This document shows, piece after piece, positions 31,522-38,419 of a stretch of DNA of 49,214 nt. Made by a program: the position numbers and the translations under genes. The DNA comes from Candidatus Poribacteria bacterium (GTDB taxonomy: Bacteria > Poribacteria > WGA-4E > WGA-3G): the NCBI GenBank assembly GCA_022827885.1, contig JAJEIP010000049.1:1-49214 (forward strand), given 5' to 3'. Under the pieces are notes generated by a model. That model was given only the letters and a program-made list of their open reading frames with translations. It had not been told where the DNA came from and ran no database searches. Each line of letters begins with the position of its first letter. The first letter of the stretch is position 1.

Positions 31522-34131
31522 TTATGCCCATGTAATAAGCCCGAGTTCCTGCGGAGATTGCAAGTCCTCATGGTACGGTAACGCACGGAGGGTATAACCG
31601 TGTAATCCCGTCTGCTCCAAGGTGAGTGTCCCTTCAAAGAGATAGGCACCGCCGCCGAGGTCGGTTTTATATGCCATTGGGCGCACACTGCCATTGTGAA
31701 TTTCGCCTGCTTCGTCTAACACGCCGTGGTAAATTTGGACAGCGAGTTCGTGTGGAAATAGCACATCGGTGTGGACAACCGCTTCTACCGTTGTGGATTC
31801 ACCGACACCCAACTCAGGATTTTGGATCACAGAAGTTGTCGCATCGACGTGTTTCTCCTCAATCCGTAGATCGCCCCAGTGATCCTGAATATGTGTTTTC
31901 CAGCGGGTTAACGCGATACTCCGTTTTCCACCCGCTTCATTGAGATGCTGCCAACGCCGATGCGCTGGGAAGTACAACTGCTCTGCGTACTCGGCTACCA
32001 TGCGTTTCGTATTGAAGATAGGCGCTAGGTTCTGCATTGCAGTCTTCATCCGAGCCACCCATTCGTAAGGCACATCGTCAACAGGATTGCGCTGATAAAA
32101 GAGGGGCACAATCTCTTTCTCAAGGAGTTCATAGACAGCGTTAGCGTGTGCTGTGTCGGTGGATTTTGCGTCCCCATGCGTGACACCCGCATCAATTGTC
32201 CAGCCCCCACCGAGATGATTTGCCTCTGCCCACCATCCATCGGCAATACTGAGATTGAGGACGCCGTTCGCAGCTGCTTTCATACCACTTGTCCCGCTCG
32301 CTTCATTCGGACGTAACGGGTTGTTGAGCCAGATGTCAACCCCTTCAACGAGATACCGTCCGACACAGATGTCGTAATTCTCAATGAAGACGATTTTATG
32401 GTAAAATCGAGGTTCTGATGCGATACGAGAGATACGCTGAATGAGCAGTTTCCCTTCATAGTCATGGGGGTGCGCCTTGCCTGCAAAAATCAGTTGAACC
32501 GGACGTTCTGGATGGTTGAGGATTTTGTCAAGACGGTCGACATCTTGGAAGAGTAAAGTCGCACGCTTGTAGGTTGCAAACCGGCGTGCAAACCCAATCG
32601 TTAATGCCGCTGAGTTAAGAATCTTCGTTGCGACATTCTCGCTGTCCTGAGAACGTTTGCCATCCAAAAGAGTTGGGGCACTGCCAAGCGCATGTTTCTC
32701 CTCTTGTCGCTGGCGCGCGAATGTGATAAGCCGTTCGCGGCGACGTTCATGCGTTCGCCACAACTCAGGGTCCGGAATCTGTGAGATCTGTGTCCAGACG
32801 GCTTGATTCGTAAGTTCAACGATCCAACGCGGGCCCAAGTACCTGTCAAAAAGGCTCTGCATATCACCAGAGACCCAAGAACGGGTATGGATTCCGTTTG
32901 TTATCGCACCAATAGGCACTTCATGCACGGGGGTCCCGGGCCAGAGATCTTTCCACATGTCACGGGAGACATGACCGTGTAATTGGCTTACGCCGTTGAT
33001 CATGGCTGAGAGTCGGAGCGCGAGGAGTGCTGGACTGAATTCACTGTGTGTATTGGTCGGATTTGTTCTCCCAAGACCCAGAAAAGTGTCAGCAGAAACC
33101 CCGAGTTCCCCATAGTAACCGCTGAAGTAGTGATTCACCAACTCAGGTGGGAACCAGTCAATACCCGCAGGAACGGGTGTGTGCGTTGTGAAGATGTTTC
33201 CTGATTTCGTGGCTTCGCAGGCTTCTTCAAAACGGATGCCTGTTTCCAGCATGAGTTGCCGGATACGTTCGATGGTCAGGAACGCAGCATGTCCTTCATT
33301 CATGTGGCAGACAGTCGGTTGTATACCGAGCGCAGTCAAAGCACGGTATCCGCCGATACCTAACAGGATCTCCTGTTTAATCCGGAGGCGTTCGTCACCC
33401 CCGTAGAGGTAATCTGTTATGCTCCGTAATTCTTCACTCTGATTTTCTGGGATGTTTGTGTCGAGGAGATATAAGGGAACGCGTCCGACTTGGGCACACC
33501 AGACTTTCGCGAGGGCTTTACCTTCTGGATACGCGACTTCCACGAGAAGTGGGGTCCCATCGGCGCACTTTGCGGGCTGGATGGGCATGTTGTAGAAGTC
33601 ATTTGTTGGGTAATCCGCCATCTGCCAGCCATCCGCCGTGAGCGTCTGACGGAAATACCCGTGCTGATAGAGCAGTCCGACTGCAACAAAAGGCAGACCT
33701 AAGTAGCTTGTGGATTTCAGATGGTCGCCCGCCAAGACACCTAAACCCCCGGAATAGAGCGGCATACACTCCGTTAATCCGTATTCCATAGAAAAATAGG
33801 CGATTTTTAGCGTATGGAGCGTCTCGTCGTTATGATTTGTTTCAAACCATGACGCAGTGTTATGGTATTCTTTAAACTTTTTGTGGATAACGTCAAGACG
33901 GGCGAGGAATACACTGTCTTTTGCCGTGGCATCTAACTGTTCTTGGGAAATTTGACCGAGCATCGCAACCGGATTGTGATACGTCTTTTCCCACAACTCG
34001 GTGTCAAGGTGTCGAAATAAACCCAAGGCTTCACGATCCCAGGTCCACCATAGGTTTAAGGCAAGTTCTCGCAAAGGTTCAAGATTCGGCGGTAACGTCG
34101 GCACCACTGTTAACTGTCGAAGTGGCTTCAT
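31522..34131 (-). CDS. glgP: Alpha-glucan (glycogen) phosphorylase, GT35
   Basis: An 869-residue PLP-dependent phosphorylase that releases glucose-1-phosphate from glycogen. The N-terminal 100 residues (LPPNLEPLRELALNLWWTWDREALGLFRHLD) are the DUF3417 domain of the bacterial/archaeal AgpA-like subfamily. PLP Lys618 lies in NEASGTSGMKAAANG. Other family segments are CHMNEGHAAF, HTPVPAGID and FIENYDICVGRYLVEGVDIWLNNPLRP. Length fits the subfamily. AAGGAG lies 11 bases before the ATG. It follows the winged-helix gene with a 24-base gap. Confidence 0.95.
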   Translation of the reverse strand: MKPLRQLTVVPTLPPNLEPLRELALNLWWTWDREALGLFRHLDTELWEKTYHNPVAMLGQISQEQLDATAKDSVFLARLDVIHKKFKEYHNTASWFETNHNDETLHTLKIAYFSMEYGLTECMPLYSGGLGVLAGDHLKSTSYLGLPFVAVGLLYQHGYFRQTLTADGWQMADYPTNDFYNMPIQPAKCADGTPLLVEVAYPEGKALAKVWCAQVGRVPLYLLDTNIPENQSEELRSITDYLYGGDERLRIKQEILLGIGGYRALTALGIQPTVCHMNEGHAAFLTIERIRQLMLETGIRFEEACEATKSGNIFTTHTPVPAGIDWFPPELVNHYFSGYYGELGVSADTFLGLGRTNPTNTHSEFSPALLALRLSAMINGVSQLHGHVSRDMWKDLWPGTPVHEVPIGAITNGIHTRSWVSGDMQSLFDRYLGPRWIVELTNQAVWTQISQIPDPELWRTHERRRERLITFARQRQEEKHALGSAPTLLDGKRSQDSENVATKILNSAALTIGFARRFATYKRATLLFQDVDRLDKILNHPERPVQLIFAGKAHPHDYEGKLLIQRISRIASEPRFYHKIVFIENYDICVGRYLVEGVDIWLNNPLRPNEASGTSGMKAAANGVLNLSIADGWWAEANHLGGGWTIDAGVTHGDAKSTDTAHANAVYELLEKEIVPLFYQRNPVDDVPYEWVARMKTAMQNLAPIFNTKRMVAEYAEQLYFPAHRRWQHLNEAGGKRSIALTRWKTHIQDHWGDLRIEEKHVDATTSVIQNPELGVGESTTVEAVVHTDVLFPHELAVQIYHGVLDEAGEIHNGSVRPMAYKTDLGGGAYLFEGTLTLEQTGLHGYTLRALPYHEDLQSPQELGLITWA

Positions 34132-34155
34132 TTAATTCCGTACTCCTTCCGAAAT

Positions 34156-34380
34156 CTATACGACTTCTGCGTTTGATTGTTGTGTTTTTAAAGTGATATA
34201 GGTGCCCTGTTTCCGTCGCTCGAAATCTAATTTTCCTTCCCGAGCAAGCCAACCGACACCCATTAAAACCGTCCGTTCGGTTTCGCCGATTTCGCGTGTT
34301 AATTTTGTAATAGTGGCTTCGTCGTTATCTTCGAGATAGTGCCATATCGCACCAGCCACGCTTCCAATATTTTCTAACAT
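34156..34380 (-). CDS. Winged-helix DNA-binding protein (DUF2582-like)
   Basis: A 74-residue protein forming a single winged helix-turn-helix: GAIWHYLEDNDEATITKLTREIGETERTVLMGVGWLAREGKLDFERR, with wing residues near YITL. Proteins of this type act as small transcription regulators. GGAGG precedes the ATG at 34380 by 5 bases; a longer frame from 34392 would include this ribosome site. It lies directly upstream of glgP and divergent from the GlgA-like gene, so it could control glycogen genes, which is inferred from position. Confidence 0.75.
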   Translation of the reverse strand: MLENIGSVAGAIWHYLEDNDEATITKLTREIGETERTVLMGVGWLAREGKLDFERRKQGTYITLKTQQSNAEVV

Positions 34381-34446
34381 GCCTACCTCCATTTTACTAT
34401 AGGCTTAGTTTTCTCTTCTAACGTTGAACACACCTTAACCAATACT

Positions 34447-34491
34447 TTGTGCGACGTGCGCCGAAGTCTCTCACGCAGCGGTGTCGCACAA
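34447..34491. promoter_or_regulatory. Inverted repeat between divergent glycogen genes (possible operator)
   Basis: TTGTGCGAC (34447-34455) and GTCGCACAA (34483-34491) are exact 9-base complements separated by 27 bases. They lie between the winged-helix/glgP unit and the plus-strand GlgA-like promoter. This could be an operator or a hairpin in the minus-strand leader; function is not shown. Confidence 0.45.
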
Positions 34492-34552
34492 CCTTCACTC
34501 TAATATTATAGTGGCTTTTGGCGAGGTTGTCAAGAGCAAAGGTTTACGGAAT

Positions 34553-34582
34553 TTGACACCTGTGCGGATGTCGTGATATAAT
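34553..34582 (+). promoter_or_regulatory. Promoter of the GlgA-like gene
   Basis: TTGACA (34553-34558), 18 bases and TATAAT (34577-34582): consensus elements with a slightly long spacer. The leader of about 80 bases contains a palindrome GGCTTGCAAGCC near 34631 and GAGGTGAGG before the start. Confidence 0.75.
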
Positions 34583-34671
34583 CTTTCGTAAAGAATGCGA
34601 TTTTATGATTTTTTCATCCTTTTGGGTTTGGCTTGCAAGCCCAGATAAAAAACATGAGGTGAGGTAAAAAA

Positions 34672-36420
34672 TTGAGTATTGTTGTTCATGTGACACACGA
34701 GGCTATCCAAAAAATGGGCGGTATCGGGGCGGTTTTAGAAGGGTTGCTGACAACCCGCAGCTACAACGAAGCGATTGAACGCACTTTTCTTGTCGGACCT
34801 CTCTTTTCTGGTGCCGATTTGTCGGACTTGGATGCCGTCCTGTATCGGGCAAGTGAGGGGATAGCAAACACACCCCACGCAGATGCTCTCAGTGAAATTG
34901 AGCAGATCTATCATGTAGAACTCGTTTACGGACAGCGAGAGTTTGTAGATAAAAATAAGAACGTTACGACCCTCACGGATGTCCTTCTGGTGAACGTATC
35001 CAATAGCAACGAAGTTCGGACGAGTCAGTTTAAGTGGCATCTCTATGAGCATTTTGGCATCGAATCAACTCGGTATGAGAGTGAATGGGAATATGAAGAG
35101 TATATCCGCCTTGCAGAACCTGCGTATGATGCCTTACAGGTGCTTATCGGCGGAAAGACGAAGACCCCAGTGTTCGTCATCTCACACGAGTTTATGGGAA
35201 TGCCGCTTGCCCTCAAGACACTGATTGAACGCGATACCAACGAAGACGCGGCGAACATGCGCACCGTCTTTTATGCCCATGAAGTCGCGACGATACGTCC
35301 TATTGTTGAGGGACATCCCGGACATGATATACGCTTTTATAACGTATTGGAGCAGGCAAAAGCGAAAGGACAATCGATCCGTGAAGTCTTCGACGATCCG
35401 TTTTGGTATTTCAAACACGCCTTGATCGATAAAGCGCATCTCTGTGATACAATCTTCGCAGTTGGGGATCTGGTTGTGGATGAGCTGCGATTCTTGGCAG
35501 AGCCGTTTGAGGCGTTCCCAATTAACCTCGTCTACAATGGCATCCCGGCGTTTGAGGTGAGCCTACAAGAGAAATTGACATCAAAGGCACTCCTCCAAAA
35601 ATACGCGAAGACCCTGCTCGAGTATCGTCCCGATTACGTCTTCACACATGTAACACGGCTCGTTAAAAGTAAAGGATTGTGGCGCGATTTACAGGTCCTC
35701 ATGCACTTGGATGATTTACTCGCTTCTAATGATAAAACAGCCGTGTTGTTCATCCTTTCCACGGAAATTGCGACAGGTCGTCCCCACGAAAGTATTCATG
35801 AGATGGAGGAGGCGTATGGGTGGCCCGTATACCACAAAATCGGTTATCCTGATCTCGTTGGTGCCGAAATTGAACTCAACAACGGCGTTTCTGCCTTCAA
35901 TCTACAGTCTAAGGCGATTAAGGTCGTTTTCGTCAATCAGTTCGGATGGAGTCAAGCCGCGTGTGGGAAACGGATGCCGATAGAAATGGAATTTATGGAC
36001 ATCCGCAAAGGGAGTGATGCGGAGTTTGGGCAATCCATTTATGAACCCTTCGGAATTGCGCAGGTAGAGCCCTTGAGTTTCGGCGCGATCTGTGTGGTTA
36101 GCAATGTATGTGGGTGTTGCGGCTTCATTCAGCGTGCCACCGATAACCGTGAGGTCCCAAATATCGTGGTTGCCGATTATACGCAGCTGAATATTCCGCC
36201 GAAGTCGTTAGATGATGTAATTCATATCGGATTGGCGGAACGGAATGCGATCGAGGTGGAGAATAGCAAAGACATCGCAGCGAAACTCTTAGGACGCTTG
36301 CCGCGTAAACCCCGTGATGTAGAAGATATGCTTCGAGAAGGTTACAATATCGCTTCCCGCATGAGTTGGGAAGTCGTTGTTAAGGATTATTTCCTGCCTG
36401 GATTGGACAGGGCACTTTAA
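34672..36420 (+). CDS. Glycogen/starch synthase-like GT-B glycosyltransferase
   Basis: A 582-residue GT-B protein likely to be the glycogen synthase partner of glgC. Near the start, THEAIQKMGGIGAVLEGLL is the 'K-x-GG-x' nucleotide-sugar loop of glycogen synthases; YVFTHVTRLVKSKGLW opens the C-terminal domain near residue 325, and GQSIYEPFGIAQVEPLSFGAICVVSNVCG near 452 is the E-x7-E motif. It diverges from GT5 GlgA in between, so the acceptor is less certain. The start is TTG at 34672, with GAGGTGAGG seven bases upstream; no in-frame ATG fits. A PhyH-like gene follows after 11 bases. Confidence 0.75.
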   Translation: MSIVVHVTHEAIQKMGGIGAVLEGLLTTRSYNEAIERTFLVGPLFSGADLSDLDAVLYRASEGIANTPHADALSEIEQIYHVELVYGQREFVDKNKNVTTLTDVLLVNVSNSNEVRTSQFKWHLYEHFGIESTRYESEWEYEEYIRLAEPAYDALQVLIGGKTKTPVFVISHEFMGMPLALKTLIERDTNEDAANMRTVFYAHEVATIRPIVEGHPGHDIRFYNVLEQAKAKGQSIREVFDDPFWYFKHALIDKAHLCDTIFAVGDLVVDELRFLAEPFEAFPINLVYNGIPAFEVSLQEKLTSKALLQKYAKTLLEYRPDYVFTHVTRLVKSKGLWRDLQVLMHLDDLLASNDKTAVLFILSTEIATGRPHESIHEMEEAYGWPVYHKIGYPDLVGAEIELNNGVSAFNLQSKAIKVVFVNQFGWSQAACGKRMPIEMEFMDIRKGSDAEFGQSIYEPFGIAQVEPLSFGAICVVSNVCGCCGFIQRATDNREVPNIVVADYTQLNIPPKSLDDVIHIGLAERNAIEVENSKDIAAKLLGRLPRKPRDVEDMLREGYNIASRMSWEVVVKDYFLPGLDRAL

Positions 36421-36431
36421 GGAGAAAATCA

Positions 36432-37271
36432 ATGTCAAATCAAACTGTAGCAGATACACCGGTACCGATGACACCGGAACAGAAGTTTTTCTTCGATCTC
36501 CGCGGTTGGATCCTGTTGCCGTCGGTATTATCAGAGTCAGAAATTGAGGAGATGAAAGCAGAGGTCTATGCCGGCGCGAGACAGAGTTATCAAGGGGCAC
36601 TCCAAACGCTCCTCGACCATCCCGCAGTCGTGGGCATCCTGAACGAGATTCTGTCCGAAGATCCTTTTGTGCACGACGATTGCTACGGATTTCGGTGTGA
36701 AGGATCATTCACGACTGTGAGACCCCCGGGGTGGGGTGTGGCAGAACGTGGTGATAACGGGCTCCCACACGTTGTGCGGCCACCACAACAGGCAAACGCC
36801 ATGCGGTATCAGGTCGCTGGTGGCAAGATTTTCGCGGGACTGACGCGTGTCGTCTGGGAACTTGAGGAGGTCAAGTCAGGGCAAGGGGCTACCTCTTTTC
36901 TCAGTGGCTCGCATAAGGCGCACTTCAATTACGGCGGTCCTGACCGGTATCGTCCGAATATCAGTGAGTCGCCCTGGGAGCCGAATATGCGCGAAGTGAT
37001 GGACGACTACAGTTGCCCACCCGGCTCCGTTGTCATCTTCACCGAAAGCCTCGTCCATGCAGCAAATGATTGGACGAATCCCGCGAACCCGCGGTGTGCA
37101 GTCTTCAATTGTTACAACTCCATTTGGGCGCAATGGCATCGGCTCAACCTGAGCCACGAGATCATTGAAACGATGCCACCGAAGCGGCAGTCCTTGTTCC
37201 GGGGCACATGGGCAATCGGCGGCGGTCCCGGTGGAAACCGTGCGTATTCGTTGGATAATAACACCACATGA
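36432..37271 (+). CDS. Phytanoyl-CoA dioxygenase-like protein with no obvious HxD
   Basis: A 279-residue PhyH-fold protein. It shares the N-terminal FFFDLRGWILLPSVLSESEIEEMK and later GATSFLSGSHKAHF and IFTESLVHAANDW (distal His). The expected His-x-Asp before the core strands is not seen: the corresponding stretch reads NAMRYQVAGGKIFAGLTRVV. The enzyme may therefore be inactive, use another metal ligand set, or belong to a divergent group. AAGGAG lies before the ATG. It is co-directional with the GlgA-like gene, 11 bases apart, so probably co-transcribed. Confidence 0.7.
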   Translation: MSNQTVADTPVPMTPEQKFFFDLRGWILLPSVLSESEIEEMKAEVYAGARQSYQGALQTLLDHPAVVGILNEILSEDPFVHDDCYGFRCEGSFTTVRPPGWGVAERGDNGLPHVVRPPQQANAMRYQVAGGKIFAGLTRVVWELEEVKSGQGATSFLSGSHKAHFNYGGPDRYRPNISESPWEPNMREVMDDYSCPPGSVVIFTESLVHAANDWTNPANPRCAVFNCYNSIWAQWHRLNLSHEIIETMPPKRQSLFRGTWAIGGGPGGNRAYSLDNNTT

Positions 37272-37318
37272 TAACAGCACTTTTAAGAGGTGTGGTTTCA
37301 TGAAGTTTCAGAAAATAT

Positions 37319-37481
37319 TTCGGTAATTTGATATTTTCCCCGTACCCGGTAGGTGCGGTTTCTAACCGGGGTCCCCGCCCGTTACTGGGGAGGGGGTTCC
37401 CACCCGTTACTGGGAAGGGACACCGGATTCGTTAGGAAATTACCGAATTAATAAATCAATCTTCATCTAACCGCACCTACC
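37319..37481. repeat. R3-related element with interleaved inverted repeats
   Basis: TTCGGTAATTT (37319-37329) pairs with AAATTACCGAA (37438-37448), and GGTAGGTGCGGTT (37349-37361) pairs exactly with AACCGCACCTACC (37469-37481). The pairs cross each other. In between, CCCGTTACTGGG occurs twice in tandem with GGGG-rich spacers. Confidence 0.75.
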
Positions 37482-37489
37482 GAGACATT

Positions 37490-37523
37490 TTAAATAAAAA
37501 AAGCTAAAGTGTCTGGCTTTAGC
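37490..37523 (-). terminator. Rho-independent terminator of the toxin-antitoxin pair
   Basis: On the minus strand GCTAAAG-ccagaca-CTTTAGC (37523-37503) is followed by a run of seven T and then ATTTAAAA. It lies 127 bases after the antitoxin-like stop. Confidence 0.8.
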
Positions 37524-37649
37524 AACCCAACATAGACATGCCGTAGCGGCAGAGGTCACGGTTGGCTGTCCCTATTTTTCCAGAGGGGAAAACACCGTCT
37601 ATACGGCACGTATTCGGGCAAAGATATTATCAAGGGATGGTGTTACACC

Positions 37650-37886
37650 TTAATCTGCAGCTTCATCACGAGTCGATTTTGTAGACGCGGGCTTCTCAGC
37701 AGGCGGTTCCGGATCAACAAACTTGTATTTGCCAGACTTCCGCATTTCCTCGCCTACTTTTTGGTAGTATGCAAGCAATCTATTAAGATCGTGCCCACAT
37801 TCTTCTGAAATTTTCATCCGTATTTCGCGAACTTCCTCAACGACTCCGCTTACTTCTTCGGTTTGATAATCTCTAATCTTTTCCAT
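37650..37886 (-). CDS. Small protein paired with VapC, probable antitoxin
   Basis: A 78-residue charged protein: TEEVSGVVEEVREIRMKISEECGHDLNRLLAYYQKVGEEMRKSGKYKFV. This resembles the small partners ('eiv.Evr.iReeya..f..dl..i...l...e...G') found next to PIN toxins of the YIET type. A Pro/Lys-rich tail follows. Its ribosome site GGAGG lies inside the last codons of the toxin gene, and the start is 1 base after the toxin stop, so translation depends on the toxin message. Confidence 0.65.
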   Translation of the reverse strand: MEKIRDYQTEEVSGVVEEVREIRMKISEECGHDLNRLLAYYQKVGEEMRKSGKYKFVDPEPPAEKPASTKSTRDEAAD

Positions 37887-37887
37887 T

Positions 37888-38364
37888 TTAACTCGTACCT
37901 CCTAAATAATCGGTGGGTGTTGTTAATATCGGCGTTGGCAAACCTAATTCTTGGTTAATCTTTATGATAAAATCAAACTTATTAGGATTGGCGAGATGTG
38001 CACAATTCCAGGTGAGCAGCGCGTCAACTTGATGAAAGGTGGCGAATGCCAAATGGAGAGCATCCCCTTGTGGCTCTTTTGGCATTATCAATCTATCAAT
38101 GTAAATTTGTGTAATTTGCGTGATCTCAACGGTAGGAACAAACAGTTCAATACCGGCGAGTAAATCAAGTCTCTTCTGTGCCGCTTCCCTCTCCCCTCGG
38201 CTAAGTTCCGTAGCGACAGCAGTACTTGAGGTTAAGGTAGACAGTTTTGCATATTCATGCCACCATTGCCGAGTCAATCTTTGCTTAACAAGCGATTCTT
38301 CATCGGTTCGCAACGTATAGTAAGAACTCGGAATTGTTGTTTCAATATAGATACGTTTTGGCAT
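37888..38364 (-). CDS. PIN-domain ribonuclease toxin (VapC-like)
   Basis: A 158-residue PIN protein. Acidic residues of the active site are Glu8 in YIETTIPSSYY (Glu in place of the usual Asp), Glu53 in ATELSRGE, Asp101 in GDALHLAFA and Asn120 in LLTWNCAHL. This is the 'YIET' subgroup common in cyanobacteria and Poribacteria. VapC toxins cleave tRNA or rRNA. Here the toxin gene precedes its partner, opposite to most vapBC loci. The promoter is only about 19 bases upstream of the ATG, leaving almost no leader. Confidence 0.85.
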   Translation of the reverse strand: MPKRIYIETTIPSSYYTLRTDEESLVKQRLTRQWWHEYAKLSTLTSSTAVATELSRGEREAAQKRLDLLAGIELFVPTVEITQITQIYIDRLIMPKEPQGDALHLAFATFHQVDALLTWNCAHLANPNKFDFIIKINQELGLPTPILTTPTDYLGGTS

Positions 38365-38382
38365 TGCTGATAACCTATGATC

Positions 38383-38411
38383 ATTATATCACATAAAAGT
38401 CTAATTGTCAA
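38383..38411 (-). promoter_or_regulatory. Consensus promoter of the toxin gene
   Basis: On the minus strand TTGACA (38411-38406), 17 bases and TATAAT (38388-38383): a perfect consensus. Predicted transcription start is near 38376, about 12 bases before the toxin ATG, so a near-leaderless message. Confidence 0.8.
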
Positions 38412-38419
38412 AACAAATA

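Larger units (their letters stand above)
37272..37649. other. Spacer with repeat and vapCB terminator
   Basis: Holds the interleaved palindromic repeat at 37319-37481 and the minus-strand terminator at 37490-37523. From 37524 to 37649 small hairpins (TGCCG-tag-CGGCA) are present but no gene. Confidence 0.6.

Noticed and set aside
37524-37649. Small structured RNA after the antitoxin-like gene
   Set aside because: Short stems are present, but nothing resembles a known RNA family and the terminator at 37490 explains the transcript end.
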